This document shows, in pieces, positions 44,731-57,900 of a stretch of 64,000 bases of DNA. Position 1 is the stretch's first letter, and each line of letters begins with the position of its first letter. The DNA comes from Marchantia polymorpha subsp. ruderalis. Lineage: Eukaryota > Streptophyta > Marchantiopsida > Marchantiales > Marchantiaceae. The translations under genes were made by a program, and so were the position numbers. Where the stretch lies: contig AP031354.1 in the NCBI GenBank assembly GCA_037833965.1, positions 9,030,001 through 9,094,000 of the forward strand, in the 5' to 3' direction. The notes under the pieces are model-generated. The model did not search any database. It worked only from the letters and a program-made list of their open reading frames with translations, and had not been told where the DNA came from.

Positions 44731-47700
44731 GAGGCAACGGAAGCCGTGCCGCTGTTTCCACCTCTGCTGCCCGGTCATCGGCAGCGTCCTCGTTGGCATT
44801 TTCTGGCCCTCTGGCCGGTTAGCCCGCTGGAGGGGGCTGGAGAGGAGAGCGTGTGATTGTTGACTTGGCGTGCCAAATCAGCGACCGTCGTCCGATGTGG
44901 GATCCACGTCGGGTTGCGGATGGAGTGGGCGGTGACTGGAGTTTTTTTCACTGCGGCACAAAATACTCAGAAGCGGGGCTTCGTTCCCGGACGCGTGCTC
45001 GTCCGATCTGATGCATCGGACGGCGGCGCGTCGCGCGAAGTCGGTGAGCTTTCCGGCTCTCGGCCCCCTTTGCGTCGTCGTGTCGGCAATTGGAACTCCG
45101 AGGGATCCATTTGCGAGCTGAGCAGGCGAGAGCTCATGTGCTCGTCTTATATTAGAATGGCGATCGGTCGATGGACCCAGAACTTACCTACTCGGGAGAT
45201 TCGCTCACCGAGACGATCAACCATAATTCACCTCCACGATTTGGTGCCCCAATCGACAGATCACGACCTTCATCTGCATTTCAAAGCTCAACGACTCGTT
45301 TTGCCGAAATGTTGAAAGGCGAGTTTCATTTCGACGTTGCAGTTATTGGTGTTGACATATAATACTCGGGCTTTCTGTCTGCATCTGCTTCTGGAATCTT
45401 TGAGTCAGTTGAGACGCATATGGCAAGCACTGAGGAAAAGGTCGCCACCCTGAAGTCGTCCTCCGAAAAAGGCATCCTCTGGCAAGAAACACTTTTGAAT
45501 CTTTGTTGACTGATATATTGTAATATTGCTCGATGTTCAGAAATAGATCAGTGCCTCTAAAGACGGAGCAAGTGGTATGTGGGTTCGATTGAAACCGAGC
45601 ACATGCTCTTCCTTTTATTACCCACAGTTTACATTCGGTATTAGTTCTATCACTGTTTGCATAAACCATTGTCATTTTACTACATTTGTGAATGATACAA
45701 AGTGTAGAACATCCCATGTTACGTACTTCGTATACAAAAAGAGTAATACTTGGGACTATTTTTAATGGGTTGAAGATATTGATTGTTTCATTTCGCAGAT
45801 GTTTGCTACGGGCAGTTTACCCATCTCACAATACAGTTCTCGTTCTTTCTCATACACCTGATGAAGTAACAATATTTTTCGTTCCTCACAAACCACAATT
45901 TCTCTCTCTTAACTTATTCCGTCTCGAAGAAGAATAATTTTGGACTCCATGCATGCTGTGCACCACAGTACAGTACTCTATCCTCGGAGTCTAACTGCTG
46001 AATAGAATTCCCCGTGTTAACAGTTACAGAAGTCCTTGAAATGAATCGAGGACAAACCCGAGAGGTTGATTGCGGTTTGTTGGAAGAACGACGGAAAGCT
46101 GCAGGTTCATTGAAGTCCATGGACGCTATATCCTTCTATCATATGAGCTGAGGAGACAGGTTTCTCGAATTAATTTGATGCTTCTTGCGACATATTATTG
46201 TTCCGGGTCTAAATTTCGAAGCTTTTGATGGGGATCGGGGCACGGGCTAATCAGAACGAGGAAAGTATGCGTTGACTCCTGTATCAAGGTTCAAGATGGT
46301 AATGAGATCCTTCACCGCACGCATCTGATGTTGACATGACGATTTACCGTGTTTTTTCCCCATTATCGTCGCTTCAACTGTCGTATTCCTGCTGTCTTTA
46401 CCTCACGTCAGGTAAAATAAACTACCTTATAAAACAGAGGTAGGAAAACAGTGATGTGGTAGATTTTAGTTCAGTTCGATTTTAAGGATGACGCCTGATT
46501 TTAAGGTTTTGTTTCTTTCGACACGGGACAGTTGAGTATAAGTCCCATCGACAACCATGGTTTCTGGACGATGTGCCACATGGCAAGAGCATAGGGAGCT
46601 CGCCCCGGCAGCAAGTGACATCCATAGGCAAACAAAGTGTCTTGATGTCAACTTCACATTAATGTTCGTGCGTTGGCTTCAGGAGAGCAGAAGGAAAGGA
46701 AAGGAAAGGAAGGAGCGAGGTGGGTCATCAAGATGAGGTTTGGCCAAGAGCATGAATCTCGATGAACAAGATGAACATGTACATGAGTCCCTACAAAGCG
46801 GGATTTCTTACCGAAGTCCACAGTATTTCGAGACAGCATAATAAAATAAGGATATTTTCGTTGTCTCTTACTGCATATTTCAGGAGAGGTAGGCAGCATA
46901 CACCTCCATGCTGCACCATCTTACTCGGCCGCCAAGCGAGTGCTCAGTCACCCGCCACCTCCTTGCATCTTCAAACAAGAAACAAGCATAGTCGATCATT
47001 GCGGTAACTTTTGCTTTCATGCTTGCTTATCACATGTCAAATAGACGAATTTGTCTTAAGCAGCTGCATTTTCAATGGCATCTTCGAGCTTTGAGCATCT
47101 CGTGACTGTTTTGGCATTGACTATCTTGCCTCAGAAAACATGAGCGGATATTGCTACCAGATGTGGGACAACAAGAAGACGATGAGCTCCTCTCAACATT
47201 GCACATTAATCACATGCTTACTTTAGAATCAGATATATAGTTTAAAAGTGCAGATGAGAAGGTATGATCATGACGGCGAGAACAAAGTAGTTACATTTGT
47301 AGTGCACATGTTGTCCATTTGATCGAGTTCGAGGCCAGTTTAAACGTGGGGGTTGTTTTATCTTGCATAGACATGGACCTTGATCAAACTTCTGAGTTCG
47401 TCACATGCACGATGAATGTAACTTTATAGATATGACCAAGTCTAATTTTTGCGAGGACATGTTTGACATAGGTTATAAATGCTGGATAAAATCACCAGCA
47501 CGGAGGCTAAACTAGTATATGTTTGTTATATTTCAGACCAGTGCCTAAGAATCTTGCTGTGTGAGGTACTGCAACCATCTCCCAGAACTACTTCACCAAC
47601 AATTAAGAATGATAGTAAGTCACGAGCAAGATTTTGTAGGTCCACCTAGATGGGTGATTAGCACCGACATCGAACCTCACAGGCGAGCGCACTTTTGCAA

Positions 47701-49320
47701 TGCTTAGCGGTGCAAGCCTTGGTAGATATATCTGCCCATATCACACGATCACTCTGATACGGGGAAAAATAAAGGTATACGGCATTTGATGTAATAAAGA
47801 TTCCATAACATTCAGCTGACACTTGAGGTACTACCTGCTGCAAATCACTGTCTTGTAAGGTCCACGGCGAGTGAAGTTGTGAACGCCGGATGCATGCACT
47901 CAATCAATCATGGACGCTCTCAACTGATTTCCTGCATGGTAGGCTCTGCATAATCAATTCGCATGTTAGGAGTATGGCGCCGTGCTGTGTCTTGTATTGA
48001 TGGAGGCAGCAAGTACTTTCAATCATTTCCAAGTATTTCATGATGGAGAACACAACATGAGAAATCTGGTCTTACAATCATCAACGCATAGATCATTATG
48101 AAACTCTCAGTTTGTGTCCGAACCTAAGCACCCATTCAAGTACAACTTAACAGGTCTACCTGCTGGCTAAGTAGCAGCTGTATTATGTTCACATGTCCAA
48201 TTCGTGGAGAGCACCAGTTTATTGCAGTCCTTTGTTCCTTGGAACCCAAGGACGCATCAGAGATATTTGTTTTTGGCAGCCATTGTAAAATGAAGATGAG
48301 AGAACTTGCTAACATACTACAAAAAAACTCTTCCAGGCTACATGGAAAACGTGCAGAGTCTGGGACTTTGAAACAGGCTGCAAATCATGTGGAGATATTA
48401 TTGGAATGTATAGAGCAAAGTGCAACCTGATCGCATGTCAAGGTTGTGGGCTCCGTCCTTAATTAACAAATAATTCATATGAATCAGCTAAACTTTTCTG
48501 AGTAATCTGGTACAGATGATCGAATCTTACCAAGATTCTCGATCAGGTTCTTGTCTGCGGAAGACGTGAATTTGGAGAGCTGCACATGAGCATGCACACT
48601 GAGAGCTGAGAGTCGTTGATCGTTAGTGCCTCAAACCTAACACCTGCTTCCACCCCTCGTAAGACATGAAGAAATCACGTGACACTGATAGAAGCAACAG
48701 CACCGCTTGTACCGAAACCTTCATTAGACCGCCGTACCTGCAGCGCAAGGGAAGAGGTTGACCACATGTCAAGGTTATGGAGGCTCTGATAGTTCACGTG
48801 AGTTGTAAGACGGATCCTCTTGTCAAAGGTGGCAGATGGCCACTGCCAAAGCCGTTTATCAGCTGATGCCCCTTCACTTTCTGTCTCTCTTCATTTCACA
48901 TGCACCTTGCCAGATTTCTATCCAATTTGTGGAAATTACTTACTGTGGCCTTTAGTCTCAGATACCATGAACTGAAGTGTTAGTGACGGGGAAGAAGATA
49001 TTCCACCTGTAAACTTTACTTGGGAAAATTGAGCCTGTCAGCCAAGTTTCTTTCACTCCTTTAGATTTGATTGTTGGAAGTGAACATACTCCATCACCAA
49101 AGCATCTTAGATCCCATATGTGCCTTACAAACTTCTGCCACATCTCTTCTTGATTCTAGATTATGTAATGTTCAATTATCATAATATATGAATCTGGTGT
49201 ACAAAGATTAGTTTCTTTCATGTATTTGAAGTAGTTAATGATAGTTCACGTAGTTTGTTGAACATGAAGTGACGAATGGAAAATGAATCAAACTTAAGTT
49301 ATTTCTCTTATAAAACTCAT

Positions 49321-49322
<2 letters not shown>
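44731..49322. other. intergenic, one weak coding candidate
   Basis: 44731-45320 is GC-rich like the DNA before the hAT insertion, with which it was continuous. The open frame 45171-45362 (63 codons, MDPELTYSGDSLTETINH start, then SSTTRFAEMLKGEF) reads like a protein N-terminus after a promoter-like stretch. No clear splice donor or downstream exons were found and I do not recognise it. The remainder holds scattered short frames (for example 48185-48430, +) without domains, and a GGAAA repeat near 46690-46715. Confidence 0.4.
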
Positions 49323-49355
<33 letters not shown>

Positions 49356-49394
49356 GAGCATATCACTTTGATTGTATAATCAAAGTGATATGCT
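49323..49394. repeat. (TA)n run followed by a perfect 17-bp hairpin
   Basis: About 31 bases of alternating TA (49323-49353) are followed by AGCATATCACTTTGATT (49357-49373), loop GTAT, and the exact reverse complement (49378-49394). It may be a cruciform-prone site or the remains of a small fold-back element inserted at TA. Confidence 0.8.
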
Positions 49395-52300
49395 TAACAT
49401 ATAATACTTTTTAATTCTTCCAGTATAGAAGTCATATCAACTTATGGACTCTTACCTCGATAAGCCGCGTAGAGAATCAACAACAATTTACATATCAGAC
49501 TATAAAACTTATAATCATACTAAGATATTTATTTTCAAAGTTCTCATTCATTATTTTGCGAAAAACATTGGTGGATGAAATTTGTGTGAGATCAACCACG
49601 TTAGATGAAATTTCTTGAGATTTCAAGTAGTATGAAAATGTCATCAGTTCAGTTTAAAAACATTATTTATCTTTTGCAAATTTACCATTGCTTTGCTAGT
49701 AGGGCTAGCCCTATCCCATGTACTCCGTTTCTTCCTCATGCTATGCGAGGAATTCCCATTCCAGTCTAGAATTCGATGGTGAGCTCGTAACGGGATGACG
49801 AATGATCTTTTGTATCAGAGAAAATTGAGATCTGAGTTCAGTGTTACATATTTACCATTGCGACGCTGGTGGGCTAGCACCATCCATCCTTGCTTGGGGT
49901 TCGTCTTGCACTGTCAACCCAGTGGGCAACGCAACCACCAAGTGGAGGTTCGAGGTTGACTGGCACCAGAACGACAGCAAGCGCTGGTTATGAATAGGCA
50001 AAAGGGTCTGGATCTTTCTCAAGCTTTGCGAGACACCTGTGGCGAAGAAGAAGACAAAGGGTTCAGAGTTCGGGACGAATAAAAGACTTGGTCGACCTTG
50101 AGGCGAGTCTGTTGACTTGCACGGATCCTAACGGATAAAGGTGCGTGATCCTTGTTGGGGCGGCGCAACGGGTCGCGTCGGTTGTGCGAATCTGGGCCCG
50201 GCACATGAGCTCGCCACTCTCTAATGCTCTTCGTGATTATGGGCACCAGCTTCTGCTCCATGTTGGATAAGATTCAAGCGCACGGTTATGCCACTAAACT
50301 TGCCCCATACTCCATAACCATCTTCGCTTTCCAAGTGATCCACACTGAAATAGAAAGTTCACGATTTATTCACACCCGATAGGATTGGAAGATGCCGTCA
50401 TGGCACACCCAATTTGGCGTGCATGAAACCAACCCCACTAACATTGGCCAGGCCCCATTAGCACGTAAATGGGAATATATATTATCGTGTCTGATACATT
50501 CGGATTATCTAGTTTCATTTTTTTGATGATTATGGATAAGATCAGTTTTTTTATTCATATAAGAATATATATTAACGTTAAAATCAGTATATATAATTAA
50601 AAGAAAATTATATTCATAAAATATAATCATTTTTGTAGAAAAATTGTTGCTCTTATCAAGATCTGTAAATATTTACTTCTAAAATTTAGTAGAAGATAAA
50701 AAATAATGATTATATTCCATAATAAATTTTGAATAATTCGAGAGAATTATTTCTCCTTTAAAAAAATTTTCTTAAATAAAATTTGATAAGATAACCTAAG
50801 GAAAGAAATCATATCCTATATAGTAACAACTTCAACTATGATAATATATATGAGCGCTGAAAACAAGATATGATATGTCTGAAAGGGCTAAGAAGTAACA
50901 TCACCCTCTACGCATGATATTATAATGTGAATGTCGATGCACATTGTTTGCGAACACAGCTAGCATTATGATGCCATATTAGCTGTCCACCAACAGATCT
51001 TGTTATCGTGTGGTACAGTACCCTCCAGATATATCATAAATAGAATATCACGCTTCATCTCGAGGCACAATCGGAGAGATTCGGCAAAATGTCCGGCACA
51101 TATTCGGCAAGAAATCAAGATTAGCCCAAAATGTGCACTCATGCACCGAATATCAGTACAGTATGGAACATGGTTCAAGGGTATCAAATCGGGAAATATT
51201 TTTCAATGCCAGGACCTTCTTAAGCTATTGTATTATAGTGAATGCCCTGTTTACTTCGAATTTTACTGTAAATTTTGCACGATCCACATGCTGTATCAAG
51301 TCACCAATATGTATCTTACATGTAGAGGGCTCCACCTCCTCTGTGCATCTTGATCAGGCTCTTTATTTGGGCAATGCGAGAAGCAAGTGGTTTTATGGAT
51401 TCTGCCAGTTTTCCAGAAGTCCCGATATCTCTTTGTCTTTCTCCGACGAGGTATGAATTGTGATTTAGAGAAAATGAAACGGGTGCATGTGCTGTGTGCA
51501 AGGCTACCTCTCTCTTTCTCTCCACATGGTTTTATTATTTTTAAAATTTTCATTTTATATCTTAGAATGCTTGCATCGGATGATTAGAAGGACGCTAAGT
51601 TGTTTCAACCTTTTCTCTTCGATGAAAATTGGCGTACATAAATGATAACGTTGGAATGCTAGTGAAATGAATGAGGGTAAGTACATAAGGTAGGTCATGG
51701 GAAGAGTAAATGATGACGGATGATAGGCATTTAAGGTAATGATATTTATTCTACCAGTGCTGATAACAACTGAAAAGCAGAGGAAAGAAAGTCCTCAAAG
51801 AACAAATACAAGTGCCTTTTCTTGATATGTTCCTTAGATCATCTAAGATCCTAATTTAACAGGAATGTGAATTCAGGGAGTTTTTACTATATTTAAATGC
51901 GTGGCATGCCATGATTTACATTAAGAGATTCTGGGTAGTGAAAATGTTGCCATGTTGTTACAAATGTAGTAATAACCTGCATATGTAGAAAATTCACCCC
52001 AGAAACTAAAAATTGTTAAGCAAGAGAGGAAAAACTTACCATGAAGGGCTTTCACATGAGACACAGCCTACCGACGAGAAAACATTTAAACCTAAACTAT
52101 GAAATTTGATGTGGAGAGCCCTCATGGTGCCAGGATGTTTGGAATCTCAAAATGAAAGTTTGGGACACTGAACTTCACTTGAATTGAACAATGACAATTT
52201 AGTTCACCTATAATTCTTTCGAGTTTTAAAATCATATTTAATCAATCAAAAAAAATTTCAAGACATTGTTATTTTTTATATTTGAATAAATTCTCCCAAA

Positions 52301-54670
52301 AATAATAGTCTTATTTAAATAAAATAGAAAAATTGAATAACTCATGTCAAGATAAAATCAAGGTATAAGACAATCTAATGGTTTCATGCTGATAATATCA
52401 ATCTTTGTGAAATATTGATAAAACATTCTTCATATTTTTCTCTGAGAATTTTTGAGTGAAATGAAAACATCTCACAAAAAATGATATAATCAAATTTGCA
52501 ACATCATATTAAATGATAAAGATATTTTTACATGTGTGGTTTTGTTTAAAATATATATATTGATCTTCTTTATAGGCATATGAAATTTTAAAAATATGTT
52601 AGATAATATTTTATTCTTATCATAGATTTTCCAAAAGAAAAATTTCATATTCAAAGATATAACATCGAATTTTTTAAAATTTCAAATATTGTTTTCAATA
52701 AATTTTTTATTACATATGTGTATTATGATTTAGGCTGGTTAATTTCATTTGATATAACCTATCACATTAAATTGAAAGGAATATTTTTTTTCAATACAAT
52801 TTATGAATAAAATTAAAAATTATTTCTATTTTGAAATTCATATTTTAAATATAAATATTTATTCATAAGTTTTTGAATTAAATCTTCTTTTCCATAAAAA
52901 TTTACATCTTGAATTTTTATCAAACATTAATTTTTAGAAAATATGAATATTATGAAAAAAATAAATATATAAAAATTCTTTATTGAGTTATGTTTAATAT
53001 TATAGGTTAGTTGCTTGAGATCACATCAGATCTTTCTTTGGTTTAATTCTGACATAATTTGAGAAGTTGAAAAAAAATTTGTCTATCACATACAATTTTA
53101 TCTTTGATCAATTCTCTTTTAGTGAATCTAAGGAAATGTTTTATATTATTAAATAGAAAAGATAATTAGATTTTTACCCCAACAAATTAGATTCAAGAAA
53201 ATTTATTTATAGCTTTTGATTTATGAAAATAATGAATATCAAGCTGATTACAAAAGTCAGTATAAAAGAGGTGGTTTGAAATTAATATGCACATCAACAT
53301 TATAAAATTAGTGAATAGATTCTCATCGAAACGTAAAATTATGCATCACCAGATTGTTTCAACTTAAGACATCATAAGGAAAAAAAAATTAAATACGATG
53401 AAGACATAATTTATTAGATGATTCTAAAAAATCTATTTTAAATATATGTATATAAATAAAATGATCATATGGATGGATATGTCTGCTGGGGTTTAACTCG
53501 GGTTTCGGGTTAACCCCTGATAGTAAACTACGGTTGGGGGTCGAGTTAGCTCTCTGGTATAAACACCAGTTACCTTTGAATCGGACCATTTCATGACCCG
53601 ACACAATGCTAAACACCAATCGTAGTTCTGACTATAGCTATAAATCGGCGAAAGCTACATTCATTGATTGGAAATATGATACTTCAAAGATTTATCCAGA
53701 GACTAAGATTATGGATAGCATCATATTACTTGGCTAGCAAAAATTACCACAAAGTTGCAAGTAGGACAGGAACGTGTTTCAGACTTTGAAAAAGCTTATA
53801 ATGGAGTTGAACAAGTTCAAGTGGGATAGGATAGATAGATGAGATTTGTCTGAAGACTGCATCAGGTGGGAACAAGGCTTAACTCATCCTATGGCATCCT
53901 ATGGCAGTACATGTAAACAAAGCCACCTCTGTATTTGTGTAAATAGAATTTAATCAAGAATACTTCCGGGTTGAGTGGGTGTTCTCCTGTAATCCTCCAT
54001 AGGCTCATGGAAGCTATCAACCATACGACCGTCTCTGAAATCGAAGCGCTATCGGAAGGGTCAAAAGACAATGGGCACAAGAAACGCCACAACATCAACA
54101 ACAACCCACTCCGCCACAATGCTAAACCCATTAACAATCCTTGGCAACGTGAGCATCACATCAGAAGTTGGATGCGATGTGGATTCCTTTGGCCATCACT
54201 TTCTTTTTCTTTGGTTAATATGGTGCGACAAATAACCGTTTCGATCCTAGAACTCGAGTGAAAAATCCTAATCTCAGAACCAGCTTTGGTATTCATACAC
54301 TGTTCTCTTAGTACACTATATTGACTTAGGAGCAACTCGAATTATTCATATCACCACCTACTAAGTGAGTCCACACTTTAATATCAAGGTTTTATATATA
54401 TATCTTCTGTTATGACTCATTATCTCGATGGTCCTTAACTCCAATTGTATCCAATTCTTTTCTCGAGCATTCAAGGTTGTACCTACTACGAGGACAACAA
54501 AACACATCGCTCGAAACATTGGTAACATCTAGGTAACAAAATGAAATATAACATTTGAAAACTCATATCAAATCGATATGGAAGACCTTCGATTACGGAC
54601 TAATATAGCAGACGATTTGTTTGCCTGTCTTACATAAACTTATAAAAAAAACTTGTAACTGGTATAGATT

Positions 54671-54673
<3 letters not shown>
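49395..54673. other. intergenic with AT-rich blocks
   Basis: 50490-50900 and 52200-53460 are strongly AT-rich with no usable frame. 53480-53640 is a GC-richer island with short palindromic text ('ggggtttaactcgggtttcgggttaacccc'). Short frames at 50966-51553 on both strands and at 53889-54261 match nothing I know. No gene is supported. Confidence 0.5.

Positions 54674-54704
<31 letters not shown>
54674..54704. repeat. (AT)n microsatellite
   Basis: About 31 bases of uninterrupted alternating A and T. Confidence 0.9.
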
Positions 54705-54706
<2 letters not shown>

Positions 54707-54945
54707 ATATACTTTTTGCTTTGAATGTAAATTTTTACTTCAAAATTGATCATATCGTGTTTTCACTGTACTTGTCATATTACCTTTTTAAGTATGAAAA
54801 TTGATCCATGAATATATTACGACTGATGTAATCTACTATTTATAAATTTAGATGAAATGGACGTAAATGATATATAAAACAAATTGATTCTCAAAGAAAT
54901 ATCAGTGATGTTTGGTATAATTTAAATATTAAGTGATATCTATAA

Positions 54946-54949
<4 letters not shown>

Positions 54950-54979
<30 letters not shown>
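54950..54979. repeat. (AT)n microsatellite
   Basis: About 30 bases of alternating T and A in an AT-rich stretch, 250 bp from the previous run. Confidence 0.9.
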
Positions 54980-54982
<3 letters not shown>

Positions 54983-57900
54983 TATATAAAAATAACATGC
55001 TAAACATCTGGTTCATGGACACTGGATAAGAGTGTAAATTCAAAGTTATCACGTATGAAAAACTTGTTGTATATAATGTTTAAGGTACAAGACTCTTAGG
55101 GAACCCAATAAGCCAAGCAAATGCATAGCCGAAAATTGGGTGAAGAATACTGCGCTCAAGCTACCGAGTTTTCATTGTTGCATGCTTACTTGTGAAAATG
55201 GGGATGAGTGGAAAACCACGCTCTTTGGTTGCCTCTTTCGCCGTCGGAGAGTGTGGCACCCCACCATCGACTTCGTTGGGCCACAACTTTCATTGCCCCA
55301 CGTCGTTGGACTTGCGGCACAGGCGGTGAGAAACAAAATGTTCCAAGCTCGATTGGAGACACGAGCCGAACTCCGAACTCCGAACTGGCGAACCAACTGA
55401 TTCCGATCGAATCCTGACATCTGAAGCAGCGAGCTCGGAAGATCAGTTGAGAAAAGTGATGGCCGATATGCCGTGCAGGAGTGGGCAAGCAGCACACGCG
55501 AATGGCCAGAAGCCCCATCCTGTTGTCCAGATGCGCAACATACAAGCAAGAGAATGCATCGACGCTGTGGACACGTTTTATAAATAAATTATTCGAGGAG
55601 AATGATGCGTAGAAGGCAAGGAGGATCCCAGATATAGATCCCAGAATTAAAGATCTGAAATCATGTGAGCTGGAGAATCCTTCGAGACAAATTCATGAAC
55701 GAGTCGGTGGTCAAGCTCCATGAAGATTACGCATCTTCGAGGCATGCTCGTCCTCGATCCCGGCACGCTGTTCAGTTAGCTGGTGAGAAGTATGGTCCGA
55801 CATAGATGTGACAATCTTGTCCGACGTTCTCTGACATTGTTCTCGACTGCATGTGCAAGTGACGTTCGCAGGTATAGGTTGGAATGAAGTGATGGAGTCA
55901 CAAAATAAGCTGCCCACTCGTGGTTGAGAAGCTCATGAGGTTAGCAGGACATCGACTCTGGAAGCACTCCACGACGGCCATGCAGTCGATTCAAGTCTGG
56001 GCTGGAAGCTCCGAAGCCACAAATGGAAAGAGACAAACGAAGAGAATGGAACAGAAACAGTAAATACCTCACGCACGCTTGCAGTCAGCAAGACTTTAGG
56101 GACGACATTTGCTGATCTGGCCGAGGAACCACATGAAGGATAGTGAATTTGGACAGTCGGGTTGGTCAGATGCCATGTTTCCTTCTACTTTGTGACAGTG
56201 TAATCAGATCATGTTTGTGGGCACGAAGGTGGAGTCCGATCCGCAACAATTTCTCAATGGGATACAAGAGTCTGACAGTTGTAAATTATTCATCTCGCAG
56301 TAGGTTGTTGAGAATGGCCATTTCCAAGGTTTCAAAAGTCTGCATATCAAGCAATCCTGTCCCAGCTTTGAGAGCTGTACTACGTGGTTTTGGATCTGGA
56401 ATCCTCTTCTATATTCGTATCTCCTTGATACATGAACATGTATAAGCATACTGTATACACAAACATGGATGCCCCTTAGTGTATATGTGTGGCATAAGCT
56501 TGAGAAGATCCTTTCCTGAACTCGAATACCTTGGGGCTGCTTCAGAAGATTCACAACTTCACAACTTTACGGTATTCTGATGTTGGTGCAGATACCCGAG
56601 GAGACATCAGATCGTCGGTCATATTATATGAGTCAACTAGCCTTCTCTTCCGGCATTCATGATGCGATTGCACCCGGAACTCATTAGCTTTGACACTTGA
56701 GCCATACCAAGCTTCGCCCTCCTCAGCAGGTTCAGACACCAGGTTCATCACAGAACAGGTTCCGGCCCGAAGTGTGCAAATTGTATACCCGAACATAGAA
56801 TCTGAACACTGGTATATTCAGGACATGGTTTTGGCCACATATAGGCCATATAGGTTATTCAAGCCAAGGTAGAAACCCACTCCTGTCTCCTGTTTCGTCA
56901 AAATTATGGCCCCTTTGCTTCACTAAACAAGCATAAGCCACAGGACACTTACAACCTCCATTGAAGGTGAAGTGTTATTCAAGTACGTGTTTGCTACCAT
57001 GCGCACATTCTCTAAATGTTAATCTATGGACGTGTGTTTTTGCTTCATGAGCAATTTTTTCCGGTCAAAGCAAGAGGAGTTGATAGCTGCGCTGTAGTAG
57101 AACCAAAACTCTACAGCAAAACTTTGCAGAGGACAGTCCCGGAATAACTTGCATTTGTGCGTTGTACACGGACATAACGCACAAGAAACAAAATCCATCA
57201 GCTTGTATTGTGCGCAAAGCTACAGAATTTTCTAGAAATTTCTTCGCAGATTGAGGTTGACGATTACAGTTGCACTTGGACTCGAGTGTGAATCACTCTG
57301 CACTCTCATTCTTCCTTGCCTGAAAAGTTTAAGTGGCCATCAAACTTTCCATCGTGCGGATATCCTGACACCTCACTCCTGTACTCAAACTTTCATTCGA
57401 GTCAGTTATCTGAATGCAATATGTTGTCTCTTCACAGAAATGAAAGCAGGGTGGACCCATTCACTGAGGACGACGTAGTGAGAGAACGTAAGACGGCTGT
57501 TCTCGATGTTCCTGATAGTTTGTGCGCCGCATGCTCAACACAGCAGAGTTTGTAGGATTGATTCGATGGCAGAATCGTTTTACCCATCCAAAACAGGATA
57601 TAATGATGACTGCTCTCGTATGAGTTACCATGCTGCAATGTTTACACATTTACAACGGCTTTCATAGAGATGGAAAATTTCTAGCAAGCTCAAGCTTTAT
57701 GGAATAGTGACGTCGCTACTGCAGTCGACCCTGAGATCATTCGATAGCATTATACTCGCCACTCTATATGTTGAAGTAGTCTGGTGAAACTTCTCAACTA
57801 CACTTGCTCTTAATTTCTGCATCCAGTTTATTGATACTTTTTAAGTCTACGACCCGTTCCACCAAATCTCATCTCTTCTTCAGTAGCCAAACTTCCGTCC

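Noticed and set aside
55140..55549. Overlapping open frames on both strands
   Set aside because: No domain on either strand and no neighbouring exons. Openness on both strands suggests base composition.
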